A DNA stretch of 64,000 nt from Pelagicoccus mobilis (lineage in GTDB: Bacteria > Verrucomicrobiota > Verrucomicrobiia > Opitutales > Opitutaceae). The notes beneath the pieces are model-generated. The model made no database searches. It saw nothing but the letters and a program-made list of their open reading frames with translations, and had not been told where the DNA came from. Position numbers and translations under genes: made by a program. Below, piece after piece: positions 7,918-17,115 of this stretch. The DNA lies in the NCBI RefSeq assembly GCF_016595505.1, contig NZ_JAENIL010000008.1:1-64000 (forward strand), in the 5' to 3' direction. Position 1 is the first letter of the stretch, and each line of letters begins with the position of its first letter.

Positions 7918-7920
7918 CAG

Positions 7921-9519
7921 ATGAAAATCCTAGTAGCAGATAAAATCTCGTCGATTGGTGTCGACTTCCTGAAGCAGCAGGAGGGGTTCGAAGTTGTAGA
8001 GGCATACGGTCTTTACAAGGAGGACTACTCCAAGTTCCTGGAATTAGCGAAGGGCTCCTCCGCTATTATCGTGCGATCCGACTCCAAGGTTACTAGGGAA
8101 GTAATCGAAACAGCGGCTCCCGAGCTGAAGGCGATTGGCCGTGCCGGTGTTGGTGTCGACAACATCGATGCTGAGGCGGCGACTGACTACGGTGTGGTTG
8201 TTATGAACACGCCTGGCGGAAACACGATCGCGACTGCCGAACTCACTTTCACGCACATGCTCTGTGGTGCGCGTCCAGTTCCTCAAGGTGCTCAGTCCAT
8301 GCGCGAAGGCCGCTGGGATCGTAAGATCCTCGGTGGTAGCGAGCTCTTCAAGAAGACTCTCGGTGTTTGCGGCATGGGCCGTATCGGCGCTGAGGTTGCG
8401 AAGCGTGCAAAGGCATTCGGGATGGAAATCCTCGCTTACGATCCATACCTCTCTGCTAACAAGGCGGAAGCGTTGGGCGTAGAAGCTGTCGAGCTGGAAG
8501 AGCTATTCGCCAACTCGGACTACATCACCGTCCACATGCCTTTGACCGACGCGACTCGCGGAATGATCAATGCGGAGTCTATTGCGACTATGAAGGACGG
8601 CGTTCGTCTCTTCAACTGTGCGCGTGGCGGTATTATTAATGAAGAGGATCTCCTCGCAGCTCTCGAAAGCGGCAAGGTTGCAGCAGCAGGTCTCGATGTT
8701 TACGCGTCTGAGCCGCTTGCAGAAGATCACCCATTCCGTTCTGCTAAGAACCTCAACCTCACTCCTCACTTGGGTGCTTCTACAGAAGAAGCGCAGGAGA
8801 GTGTTGGTCTCGAGATCGCGGAAAGCGTAACTAGCGTTATCCGTGGTGGCGGTATCCGCAACGCGATCAACATGCCATCTCTCGACGAGCAAACTCTCAA
8901 GACTGTTGGTCCATACCTCGATCTTTGCTCCGCTCTTGGTTCTCTCGTTCAGCAGCTCGCTCTTGAGAAGATCGAAAAGCTCAAGATCACATACTCCGGC
9001 AAGATCGTTGACCTCGATGCGAATTCTCTGACTCGCGGCATCATCAAGGGCTTCCTCAAGGACATCAGCAGCAACGCGAATTTCGTAAACGCTCTGGTCA
9101 TCATGGAGCGTCTCGGCCTCAACGTCGACGTTCTCAAGTCGTCCGAAGAAACCGACTACACTGAGCTCATCAAGGTTGAAGCTGAGTGCGCGAACGGCGA
9201 AAACGTTTCCGCTGAAGGTACTCTCATCGGCAAGGGCAACTCTCCACGTGTTGTTGCGATCAATGGTCGCGAAGTGGAAGTTGAGCCACACGGCTGCATG
9301 CTCGTCATCGCTAACAGCGACGAACTCGGCATTGTTGGTAAGATCGGAAGCATCATCGGCAAGGACGGCGTTAACATCGCTGCAATGTCCCTCAGCCGTA
9401 ACGAAGTTGGCGGCGTCGCTCTTAACATCGCGTCTCTCGATAGCGATCTCAGTGACGCAGCCATGGACGAGATCAAGTCCATCGAAGCAATCAAGCAGGC
9501 GAAGGTCGTTCACCTGTAA
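7921..9519 (+). CDS. serA: D-3-phosphoglycerate dehydrogenase (long form with ACT domain)
   Basis: Oxidises 3-phosphoglycerate to 3-phosphohydroxypyruvate with NAD+, the first step of serine synthesis. The 532-residue protein is the long type. The substrate domain (1-100 and about 290-320) wraps a Rossmann domain with GMGRIGAEVAKRAKAFG. The catalytic Arg is in NCARGGIINEEDL, the Glu in LDVYASEPLAEDHP and the His in LTPHLGAST. An intervening ASB-type domain (about 325-450) and a C-terminal ACT domain (about 455-532, VANSDELGIVGKIGSIIG in part) follow; in other SerA proteins the ACT domain senses serine. It is first in a same-strand run with plsY, hom, lysC, thrC and cimA, with short gaps. Its 5' region is a branched stem with a T tract, and it has no visible Shine-Dalgarno. 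Confidence 0.96.
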   Translation: MKILVADKISSIGVDFLKQQEGFEVVEAYGLYKEDYSKFLELAKGSSAIIVRSDSKVTREVIETAAPELKAIGRAGVGVDNIDAEAATDYGVVVMNTPGGNTIATAELTFTHMLCGARPVPQGAQSMREGRWDRKILGGSELFKKTLGVCGMGRIGAEVAKRAKAFGMEILAYDPYLSANKAEALGVEAVELEELFANSDYITVHMPLTDATRGMINAESIATMKDGVRLFNCARGGIINEEDLLAALESGKVAAAGLDVYASEPLAEDHPFRSAKNLNLTPHLGASTEEAQESVGLEIAESVTSVIRGGGIRNAINMPSLDEQTLKTVGPYLDLCSALGSLVQQLALEKIEKLKITYSGKIVDLDANSLTRGIIKGFLKDISSNANFVNALVIMERLGLNVDVLKSSEETDYTELIKVEAECANGENVSAEGTLIGKGNSPRVVAINGREVEVEPHGCMLVIANSDELGIVGKIGSIIGKDGVNIAAMSLSRNEVGGVALNIASLDSDLSDAAMDEIKSIEAIKQAKVVHL

Positions 9520-9539
9520 TTGCTTTTCGGATATAGCGA

Positions 9540-10142
9540 ATGTCCTTCGATCCCATAGTTGCAATCGCTGCCGCAGGAGCAGGGTACCTTATCGGTTCCC
9601 TGCCTTTTGGCTATTTGGTGGCGAAGGCTAATGGCGTCGATATCTTCAGCGTTGGCAGCAAAAATCCAGGTGCGACCAACGTTAAACGCTGCGTGGGCAA
9701 GAAGGCGGGCAATATCGTCTTTTTGCTTGATGCGGTTAAGGGATTCATCGCCACCGGTTGGCCGATGATTCTAGAAGGACAATCAATCTACTATGGATTG
9801 ATCGGCCTTGTATTCGCGGTGGTAGGACATTCGTTTTCGCTCTTCATGAAATTTCGTGGAGGGAAGGGCGTGGCAACTATGCTGGGAGGCGTAGTTGCTC
9901 TCATGTGGCCGGCGGCACTCGTCGGCGTACTTGTGTGGCTCGCTGTATTTTACTCCTCCCGTTATGTGTCTTTGGCGTCGATCTGTTTGGCTATTAGCCT
10001 GCCGATTACCAACTTGATAATTGGTGAACCTGCGATTCTGACGTGGGTTTCGCTAGCTCTCGGTTTGCTCGTGGTCGTGCGGCACAAAGATAACATCGTC
10101 CGCCTGATGAAAGGCACGGAAAACAAGTTTGCTAAGAAATAG
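9540..10142 (+). CDS. plsY: Glycerol-3-phosphate acyltransferase PlsY
   Basis: Inner-membrane enzyme that moves an acyl group from acyl-phosphate to glycerol-3-phosphate, the first committed phospholipid step. The 200-residue protein shows the family motifs: GSLPFGYLVAK near the start, SVGSKNPGATNVKR, and GHSFSLFMKFRGGKGVATM. Hydrophobic segments fit five membrane spans. The position is odd: it lies between serA and hom, 20 bp after serA and directly abutting hom (TAG then ATG with no gap). This suggests co-expression of lipid and amino-acid synthesis, or simply insertion of the gene into the operon. Confidence 0.95.
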   Translation: MSFDPIVAIAAAGAGYLIGSLPFGYLVAKANGVDIFSVGSKNPGATNVKRCVGKKAGNIVFLLDAVKGFIATGWPMILEGQSIYYGLIGLVFAVVGHSFSLFMKFRGGKGVATMLGGVVALMWPAALVGVLVWLAVFYSSRYVSLASICLAISLPITNLIIGEPAILTWVSLALGLLVVVRHKDNIVRLMKGTENKFAKK

Positions 10143-11459
10143 ATGAGCGATCGCGTGATAAAGGTAGGCCTCTGCGGCTTTGGTGTCGTGGGGCAAGGGG
10201 TGTTCAATCACCTGCAGAAACGTGAGAACGACTTGAGTGACCAGCTTGGCGCGAAAGTCGAAGTGGCTCGTATTGCAGTGCGTGATACAAGCAAGAAGCG
10301 TGATTTTGATTTCGATTCTTCAATCTTGACGACCGATCCCCTTTCGATTGCGAGCGATCCAGAGATTGACGTTGTTTGTGAGTTGATGGGCGGAACCGGT
10401 ATCGCACTCGATGTGACGCTCGAAGCACTCAAGGCAGGCAAGGTTGTGGTCACTGCCAACAAAGCTCTCATTTGCGACCACGGTGAAGCCGTGTTTGCGG
10501 CAGCGGAGCAGGGTGGAGGACAGATCTTGTTCGAAGCGAGTGTGGCAGGTGGTATTCCAGTGATCAAAGCGATCAAGGATGGTCTCGTAATCAATCGCTT
10601 CAGCTCGATCTACGGTATCCTCAACGGTACTTGTAATTACATCCTAACTCGCATGACCAACGAAGGGGCTTCCTATCAGGATATCCTTGTTGAGGCGAAG
10701 GAGCTTGGTTACGCCGAGGCAGACGAGTCTCTCGATGTGGATGGTATCGACACAGCCCATAAGGCTGTTGTTCTAGCTTACCTCGCGTATGGCCGTTGGG
10801 TTCCTTACAAGGATATCCTTGTTCAAGGCATTGCTGAAGTGACACAAGAGGACATCGCGTTCGCGAAGGAGAATGACTACGCGATCAAGCTGCTGGCGAC
10901 GATGGATGTGGCTCATGCTTCGGGTAAGCTCTACATCTCTATTCTTCCAACACTCGTATCCAAGAAGTATGTGCTTGGTAGCGTGGACGGCGTTTTCAAC
11001 GCGGTTTCGATTCACGGAGATGTGGTTGGAGAAACCGTTTACATTGGTCCAGGTGCCGGACGCGATGCGACTGCTAGTGCGGTGATCGCTGATGTGGTTG
11101 ATGCAGCAAAGTTACTCGTCGCAGGTGGAAGCCAGTTTGTTGATCCAGCCCCACGAGGTGGAGAACGGATCGAGTTGGCTGAGCCGGAAGAGATCAAGTC
11201 ACGCTACTACGTGCGTCTGCAAGTTGCTGACAAGCCGGGCGTGATGGCAGAGGTAACTTCTTTGCTCGCGAAGAATGAAGTTAGCCTTGCCAGTGTTACG
11301 CAGAAGGAAGTCGAAGAGAACGCGGCGAGCGCGACCTTGATCATGACTACTCACATGACGACAGAACAAGCGATCCTCGATGCGGTGAGAGCCCTCGAAG
11401 AAAGCTCCAGCGTGGAAGGTAAGCCTTTCACCATGCCTATCAGCAGCTTCGAAAGCTAA
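10143..11459 (+). CDS. hom: Homoserine dehydrogenase
   Basis: Reduces aspartate semialdehyde to homoserine with NAD(P)H on the route to threonine and methionine. The 438-residue, monofunctional protein has the nucleotide site GLCGFGVVGQGVFN, the substrate domain with GILNGTCNYILTRM and the Lys/Glu-rich ELGYAEADESLDVDGIDTAHK region (key block ADESLDVDGIDTAHK), and a C-terminal ACT domain at about 350-430 (KPGVMAEVTSLLAKNEV) expected to sense threonine. The start directly follows the plsY stop, so translation is probably coupled. lysC follows after 30 bp. Confidence 0.96.
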   Translation: MSDRVIKVGLCGFGVVGQGVFNHLQKRENDLSDQLGAKVEVARIAVRDTSKKRDFDFDSSILTTDPLSIASDPEIDVVCELMGGTGIALDVTLEALKAGKVVVTANKALICDHGEAVFAAAEQGGGQILFEASVAGGIPVIKAIKDGLVINRFSSIYGILNGTCNYILTRMTNEGASYQDILVEAKELGYAEADESLDVDGIDTAHKAVVLAYLAYGRWVPYKDILVQGIAEVTQEDIAFAKENDYAIKLLATMDVAHASGKLYISILPTLVSKKYVLGSVDGVFNAVSIHGDVVGETVYIGPGAGRDATASAVIADVVDAAKLLVAGGSQFVDPAPRGGERIELAEPEEIKSRYYVRLQVADKPGVMAEVTSLLAKNEVSLASVTQKEVEENAASATLIMTTHMTTEQAILDAVRALEESSSVEGKPFTMPISSFES

Positions 11460-11489
11460 GCTGTATTCAATTTTTAGAACCGTATCCTA

Positions 11490-12716
11490 ATGGCTCGTAT
11501 AGTTAAAAAATTCGGTGGCACTTCCGTAGGAGATGTAGACCGCATTAAGAATGTGGCGAACATCATTAAGGAAGATGTCGAAAAGGGACACCAAGTTGCG
11601 GTGGTCGTATCCGCTCGCTCTGGTGTTACCAACGAATTGATTGCCCGCGCAAAGGCGATCAATGAGCAGCCAGATGAGCGCGAGATGGACGTGCTATTGG
11701 CTGTGGGAGAGCAAGAGACCATCGCGTTGACCGCTATGGCTTTGCATGCTCTCGATATCGAGGCCATTTCCATGACCGGTGCCCAAGCCGGTATTAAGAC
11801 CGACCCAGCTCACACGCGTGCTCGTATCAAGAGCATGAATTGCGAGAAAATAGTTACGCATCTCGAAAAGGGTAGCGTTGTGATCGTAGCTGGGTTCCAA
11901 GGCGTAAACGACGAAGGAACTACCACCACTCTCGGTCGTGGCGGCTCTGACCTTTCGGCTATTGCCCTCGCAAGCGGTCTCAACGCTGACCTTTGCCAAA
12001 TCTATACTGACGTCGATGGCGTCTACACCGCTGATCCTCGAATCGTTCCTAATGCGAGCAAGATCCAGGAAATCAGCTATGAAGAAATGCTCGAGATGGC
12101 GAGTCTCGGCACCAAGGTGATGCAGGCCCGTTCGGTTGAATTCGCCAACAAGTATAATGTCGTATTCGAAGTACGATCCAGTTTTGACACCTCAATCCCA
12201 GGCACAATCGTGAAACAGGAAGTAAGCTCAATGGAAGACGTCGTGGTACGCGGCGTAGCGCTCGACAGAAACCAGGCCAAGATCATGGTCAGCAACATCC
12301 CGGACAAACCTGGCTCTGCAGCTCAGATCTTCGAGGTTCTCGGTTCGTCGAATGTTGTAGTGGATATGATCGTACAAAACATCGGTCGTAACGGTGTGGC
12401 GAACATGACCTTCACCGTTCCGCGCGATGATTCACAGCGTGCTCTCGATGCGGTTGAGAAGGTTCTCAACGAGCTTGGTGGTGGTGAGGTTTCCGTGTTT
12501 GGTGACATCGTAAAGCTCTCCGTGGTCGGTATCGGTATGCGTAGCCACTCCGGTGTCGCGAGCCAGCTCTTTGCTGCGTTGGCAAATGCGAAGTCCAATA
12601 TCCAGATTATCAGCACTTCCGAAATCAAGATCTCTGTAGTAATCGATGAAGAAGGCGCGGATGAAGCAGTACGTCTCGTTCACACTGCCTTCGGTCTAGA
12701 TAAATCTGAGGGCTAA
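11490..12716 (+). CDS. lysC: Aspartate kinase (monofunctional)
   Basis: Phosphorylates aspartate at the entry to the lysine, threonine and methionine pathways. The 408-residue protein begins ARIVKKFGGTSVGDVDR, the catalytic KFGGTSV motif. It has GFQGVNDEGTTTTLGRGGSD in the kinase domain and two ACT domains at about 265-400 for end-product feedback. This is the length of the Bacillus LysC II/Corynebacterium alpha-beta type. Those genes often carry an internal start for a beta subunit made of the ACT domains; the Met in QEVSSMEDVVVRG is a possible internal start, unproven. It lies between hom and thrC. Confidence 0.95.
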   Translation: MARIVKKFGGTSVGDVDRIKNVANIIKEDVEKGHQVAVVVSARSGVTNELIARAKAINEQPDEREMDVLLAVGEQETIALTAMALHALDIEAISMTGAQAGIKTDPAHTRARIKSMNCEKIVTHLEKGSVVIVAGFQGVNDEGTTTTLGRGGSDLSAIALASGLNADLCQIYTDVDGVYTADPRIVPNASKIQEISYEEMLEMASLGTKVMQARSVEFANKYNVVFEVRSSFDTSIPGTIVKQEVSSMEDVVVRGVALDRNQAKIMVSNIPDKPGSAAQIFEVLGSSNVVVDMIVQNIGRNGVANMTFTVPRDDSQRALDAVEKVLNELGGGEVSVFGDIVKLSVVGIGMRSHSGVASQLFAALANAKSNIQIISTSEIKISVVIDEEGADEAVRLVHTAFGLDKSEG

Positions 12717-12721
12717 ATCTC

Positions 12722-14080
12722 GTGAAATTCGTTAGCACTAGAGGCCAGACTGAACCGCACAGCTTTTCTGAGGCGGTTAAGATCGGACTTGCTCCTGATA
12801 AGGGCTTGTTCGTTCCGGAAAAGATGCCGGACCTCAGCGAGGAGATTCCTACCTGGGAAGGTCTCTCGTATCCGGAGGTGTGCTACGAATTTTTCAAGCA
12901 CTTCGCCACGGACATTCCTGGTGATGAATTGAAAGCTCTGATCGAGAAGGCGTACAGCCGTTTCGATCATGAAGAGCACGCTCCGCTCATTAAGCTGAGC
13001 GACAAACTTTACGTCCAGGAGCTCTTCCACGGTCCAACGCTCGCGTTCAAGGATTTCGCTCTGCAGTTGCTCGGTTGTTTGTACGAGCGTCAGGTTGCGA
13101 ATACTGGCGAAAGCATCAACGTACTCGGAGCTACTTCCGGTGATACAGGTGCTGCAGCGATAAACGGCCTGCTCGGGAAGAAGGGCGTTAACATTTTTAT
13201 CCTGTATCCAGATGGTCGTGTGTCTCCGCTGCAGGAGCGTCAGATGACGTGCTTGGAAGAGGATAACGTTTTCCCGCTCTGTATCGAAGGAAGCTTCGAT
13301 GATGCCCAAGCGGCGTTGAAGGATGTGTTTGGCGATAAGGAGTTCAGTGAAGAGGTTCACCTCTCGGCGGTTAACTCCATCAATCTCGCCCGTATCCTCG
13401 CCCAGTGCGTGTATTACATCTACGCATACTTAAAGCTGCCAGCTGAGCGTCGTGAGCGTGCGACATTCGTAGTTCCAACCGGCAACTTCGGCAACGTACT
13501 CGCAGGGTGGATGGCTTCGCGAATGGGGATGATCGTTGATGGGTTCCGCGTGGCGACGAATCAGAACGACATTTTGCACCGTTTCTTTGCTGAGGGAGAT
13601 TACTCGGTTGGAGACGTTTTGCCAAGCCACGCTCCGTCGATGGACATCCAAGTGGCGTCTAATTTCGAGCGCTTCTTGTATTTCTCCTTGGGCGGAAATG
13701 CTCAAATGACGCGTGAGATCATGGAGAGTTTCAAGAAGGATGGAAACTTCCAGGTCGGAGGAATGGCGATCACTGAGTTCATGACGAGTACTCGCATGGA
13801 CGACGCTGAGATCGCTGAAGTCATTTCTAAGGTGTATCGCGAGCACGACTACGTTGCTGATCCGCATACAGCATGTGGTTTCAAGGATCTTGATCATCTC
13901 GAAACTGCGATTATCCTTTCTACAGCACATCCAGCCAAGTTCCCGGATGTCGTTGAAAAGTGCACCGGCAAGGAGCCGACGCACGAAAGCTTGGAAGCCC
14001 TAAAATCGAAGGAGATTCGCAAATTCTCCGTCGCACCAGATGAAGCGTCGATCAAGGCCTTCATCCGTTCCAAGCAATAG
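12722..14080 (+). CDS. thrC: Threonine synthase (long type)
   Basis: PLP enzyme that converts O-phosphohomoserine to threonine. The 452-residue protein has the E. coli/yeast-type N terminus MKFVSTRGQTEPHSFSEAV, the PLP lysine in GPTLAFKDFALQLLG, the phosphate-binding ATSGDTGAAAI and the cofactor loop VPTGNFGNVLAGW. Translation starts at a GTG (12722), 5 bp after the lysC stop, so it is probably coupled to lysC. With hom and lysC it completes the aspartate-to-threonine route except for aspartate-semialdehyde dehydrogenase and homoserine kinase, which are not in the window. Confidence 0.95.
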   Translation: MKFVSTRGQTEPHSFSEAVKIGLAPDKGLFVPEKMPDLSEEIPTWEGLSYPEVCYEFFKHFATDIPGDELKALIEKAYSRFDHEEHAPLIKLSDKLYVQELFHGPTLAFKDFALQLLGCLYERQVANTGESINVLGATSGDTGAAAINGLLGKKGVNIFILYPDGRVSPLQERQMTCLEEDNVFPLCIEGSFDDAQAALKDVFGDKEFSEEVHLSAVNSINLARILAQCVYYIYAYLKLPAERRERATFVVPTGNFGNVLAGWMASRMGMIVDGFRVATNQNDILHRFFAEGDYSVGDVLPSHAPSMDIQVASNFERFLYFSLGGNAQMTREIMESFKKDGNFQVGGMAITEFMTSTRMDDAEIAEVISKVYREHDYVADPHTACGFKDLDHLETAIILSTAHPAKFPDVVEKCTGKEPTHESLEALKSKEIRKFSVAPDEASIKAFIRSKQ

Positions 14081-14116
14081 ATTTATCCCAATTTACCTAA
14101 TCCAAGAGGTTTTATT

Positions 14117-15703
14117 ATGAGCAAGCCAACCATATTGATGTACGATACCACGTTGCGAGACGGCACCCAAGGCGAGGGCGTCTCCTTTTCTGTGACGGAC
14201 AAACTCCGAATTGCGGAGAAGTTCGACCAGTTTGGTATTGATTATATTGAAGGTGGTTGGCCTGGCTCCAACCCGCGTGACATGGCCTTCTTCGAAGAAG
14301 CGAAGAAGCTGAACCTGAAGCACTCTAAAATTGCTGCCTTCGGCTCTACTCGTCGTGCAAACCTCACTGCGGAAGAAGACCCACAGCTTAAGACTTTGAT
14401 CGATGCTGGGACTCCAGTTGTTACCATCTTCGGTAAGACTTGGTTGTTGCACGTGACTGAAGTCATCCGCGTGAAGCCGGAAGAGAATCTGGCGATGATT
14501 GAGGACAGTGTTCGTTTCCTCAAGTCACACGGCCGCGAAGTCATCTACGACGCGGAGCATTTCTACGACGGTTACGTAGACAGCCCGGAGTACGCGATGC
14601 AGACTCTCGAGGCTGCGGTACGCGGTGGTGCGGACAATCTCTCCCTTTGTGACACCAATGGCGGCAAGCTGGTTAGCGAACTGCAGGAAATCACAAAGGC
14701 GGTCGTGGAGCGTTTCCCAGAAGTTTCCGTGGGCGTTCACTGTCACAATGACTCTGGTCTTGGCGTTGCTCTTTCCCTCGGTGGTGTAGACGCAGGCGCG
14801 ACTCTTGTTCAAGGTACTTTCAATGGTTATGGTGAGCGTGTTGGTAATGCGAATCTCACTACGATCATCCCAAACATCGCTCTTAAGATGGGGTATCCGC
14901 TCAATTGTACGGACCATCTCAAGAGCACGCGTGAACTCTCAATGTTCATCGCGGATCTCGCGAATTTGGAGCACGACAATAAAGCGCCATTCGTTGGTTT
15001 GTCTGCTTTTACTCACAAGGGTGGGGCACACGCGGACGCTACCAAGAAGGTGAGCTATAGCTACGAGCATGTTGACCCAACTAAGGTCGGAAATCGTCAG
15101 CGGGTACTCGTATCCGATATGGCAGGACGTAGTAGCCTGTTGATGAAGGCTCAGGAGCTTGGATTCGATATCGATCGTAACTCTCCTGAAACAAAGGTGA
15201 TCATCGATAAACTCAAGGAGCTCGAGTATAATGGTTATGAGTTCGAGTCGGCAGACGGATCGCTCCGTCTTTTGCTCGATCGTTTGACCAACAAGCACAA
15301 GTCGCACTTCGAGTTCGAAGGGTACCGCGTGATTGTTGAAAAGCGTTCGAAGGACGAGAAGCCAGTTTCGGAAGCGACCATCAAGGTGAAGGTTGACGGT
15401 GAACCGCGTTACGTGGTGGCTGAAGATCCAGGCCCTGTTGGTGCTTTGGACAAAGCTTTGCGTGTCGCTCTGGGCGATGCATTCCCGAACCTCAAGAAAC
15501 TTGCTCTAAAGGACTATAAAGTTCGTATCCTCGACTCCAAGGAAGGTGCGGAAGCAAAGACTCGTGTCCTGATCGAGTCTAGTGACGAGCATGAGCTTTG
15601 GGGTACTGTTGGCGCTTCGAACAACATCATCGAGGCCAGTTGGCAGGCTATCCGCGATGCAGTCGAGTACAAGATTCTGCTCGACGATAAGGATAAGGAA
15701 TAG
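14117..15703 (+). CDS. cimA: (R)-citramalate synthase
   Basis: Condenses acetyl-CoA with pyruvate to give citramalate, a threonine-independent entry to isoleucine. The 528-residue protein belongs to the HMG-CoA-lyase-like/LeuA family: LYDTTLRDGTQGEGV-type metal and catalytic motif near the start (seen as YDTTLRDGTQGEGVSFS), GVHCHNDSGLGVA with the metal His pair, and a C-terminal allosteric LeuA dimer domain at about 390-525. YIEGGWPGSNPRD and the overall length fit the CimA branch better than 2-isopropylmalate synthase. It has a good ribosome site (AAGAGGT upstream of the ATG). It closes the serA-cimA block and is convergent with cls. Confidence 0.9.
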   Translation: MSKPTILMYDTTLRDGTQGEGVSFSVTDKLRIAEKFDQFGIDYIEGGWPGSNPRDMAFFEEAKKLNLKHSKIAAFGSTRRANLTAEEDPQLKTLIDAGTPVVTIFGKTWLLHVTEVIRVKPEENLAMIEDSVRFLKSHGREVIYDAEHFYDGYVDSPEYAMQTLEAAVRGGADNLSLCDTNGGKLVSELQEITKAVVERFPEVSVGVHCHNDSGLGVALSLGGVDAGATLVQGTFNGYGERVGNANLTTIIPNIALKMGYPLNCTDHLKSTRELSMFIADLANLEHDNKAPFVGLSAFTHKGGAHADATKKVSYSYEHVDPTKVGNRQRVLVSDMAGRSSLLMKAQELGFDIDRNSPETKVIIDKLKELEYNGYEFESADGSLRLLLDRLTNKHKSHFEFEGYRVIVEKRSKDEKPVSEATIKVKVDGEPRYVVAEDPGPVGALDKALRVALGDAFPNLKKLALKDYKVRILDSKEGAEAKTRVLIESSDEHELWGTVGASNNIIEASWQAIRDAVEYKILLDDKDKE

Positions 15704-15712
15704 GCCTGCTTC

Positions 15713-17104
15713 CTACAGCAACGGTGCGATTAAGCGACTGAGGTCTTCTGCGAGACCTTTTAAGTAACGCTGACGCACTAGATCCTCTTTTTTAAGCTGG
15801 GTACAGCGTGATGAAACGTCCTGTATCCAGCTTTTTACTTCATCGATATCTTGCGGCGAGTAGAAGAATGCGGCGACTTCGAAGTTAACAAACAGACTGC
15901 GTAGGTCCATGTTGGCGGATCCTGTCATCGCCATTTTCTCGTCAACTAGCATCGCCTTGCCGTGTAGCATTTCTGGTTCGTATGCTAGGATTTGAACTCC
16001 TGCTCCGGCGAGTTCATGGAGGAAGTGTTTGCGGGCGAGGTCTGTGATGCGGTGGTTCGATTTCTTTGGTACGATCAATCTGACTGCTTTTCCGCTTCGC
16101 GCTTTCACGCTGAGGGTGCGCAGAAGAACTTCGTCTGGTATGAAATAGGGGGTGACAATTGTGACCGAGTGCTCTGCGTCTTGGATGCTAGCTAGGACTT
16201 TCTCGTAAAGCGGATCGTCTGGAGTATCGGGACCGCTTGCCATAATTTCGATTGTGGAGGTACCTCCTTCGACGGGGGGTAATGTTGGTTGCTGAATTGC
16301 TTTGTATCCACGTTTTCGCGACGCGAAAGCCCAGTCTTCTTCGAATATTGTATTGAGTGCCGTCACTGCGGGGCCAGTGATTGAGACTCCGAAATCGGTC
16401 CAGCGGCGTCTGGATTGAGTGGGGCCCATGTATTCACGACCGATATTTCGCCCGCCAATGATTGCGGTTGATTTGTCGAAGATGGCTATTTTGCGATGGT
16501 TGCGAAGGTTGCTCGCTCCAGGGAATGCGATGGGAAACACTGGCATGAATCGCTCGATACGTCCGCCGGCTTTTTCGAGGTCTAAAATGTAGAGGGTCTT
16601 TTTTCCCCAAGAGCCAAGGGCGTCGAGTAGCAGTCGAACGTGCACTCCTTCTTTCGCTTTTTTCGAGAGTTCTTTTACGACGCGGCGCCCGACGGCATCG
16701 TGGCTGAGGATGAAGGTTGTTATGTCGATTGAGGACTTTGCGTTTTGTATCGAATCGATGAGTACGTTGTAGGCGTCTGTCGCGTTAGGAATGAACTTTG
16801 TGCTATTTCCTTGGGCGACTACGCCGAATGGAGAGATTGTGAGTGAGTCATCCTTAGGCGTGAGTTGATGGAGTCTTAGGGATTTCTTGTCGCGACTTAG
16901 CTTCTGAATCTTTCGCCCGCCGATTAGCAAGAAGAGGGGAACTCCGATATAAGGGGCTAGAATGATTATAAGTAGCCAAGCGAAGGTGTTGCTGGGACGT
17001 CGCTTTTCGCGCATGAGGCGAGCGATCAAAATGATACCGAGACCGAGGCCGATGATGGCGCCGAGGTGGGGGAGGATGGTATCGAGCAGGATTTGAGGGC
17101 TCAC
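15713..17104 (-). CDS. cls: Cardiolipin synthase (phospholipase D family)
   Basis: Membrane enzyme that joins two phosphatidylglycerols into cardiolipin. It has two N-terminal hydrophobic segments (about 5-25 and 37-60, LLIIILAPYIGVPLFLLI) followed by two HKD catalytic motifs, HRKIAIFDKSTAIIGGRNIG and HGKAMLVDEKMAMTGSANMD. I place the start at GTG 17104 (VSPQILLDTIL), giving 463 residues. The frame is open to 17224, but that would overlap ogt by more than 100 bp and add an Arg-rich, non-family leader. No clear ribosome site precedes the GTG. It is downstream of ogt on the same strand. Confidence 0.88.
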   Translation of the reverse strand: MSPQILLDTILPHLGAIIGLGLGIILIARLMREKRRPSNTFAWLLIIILAPYIGVPLFLLIGGRKIQKLSRDKKSLRLHQLTPKDDSLTISPFGVVAQGNSTKFIPNATDAYNVLIDSIQNAKSSIDITTFILSHDAVGRRVVKELSKKAKEGVHVRLLLDALGSWGKKTLYILDLEKAGGRIERFMPVFPIAFPGASNLRNHRKIAIFDKSTAIIGGRNIGREYMGPTQSRRRWTDFGVSITGPAVTALNTIFEEDWAFASRKRGYKAIQQPTLPPVEGGTSTIEIMASGPDTPDDPLYEKVLASIQDAEHSVTIVTPYFIPDEVLLRTLSVKARSGKAVRLIVPKKSNHRITDLARKHFLHELAGAGVQILAYEPEMLHGKAMLVDEKMAMTGSANMDLRSLFVNFEVAAFFYSPQDIDEVKSWIQDVSSRCTQLKKEDLVRQRYLKGLAEDLSRLIAPLL

Positions 17105-17115
17105 GCTAGGTTGGT

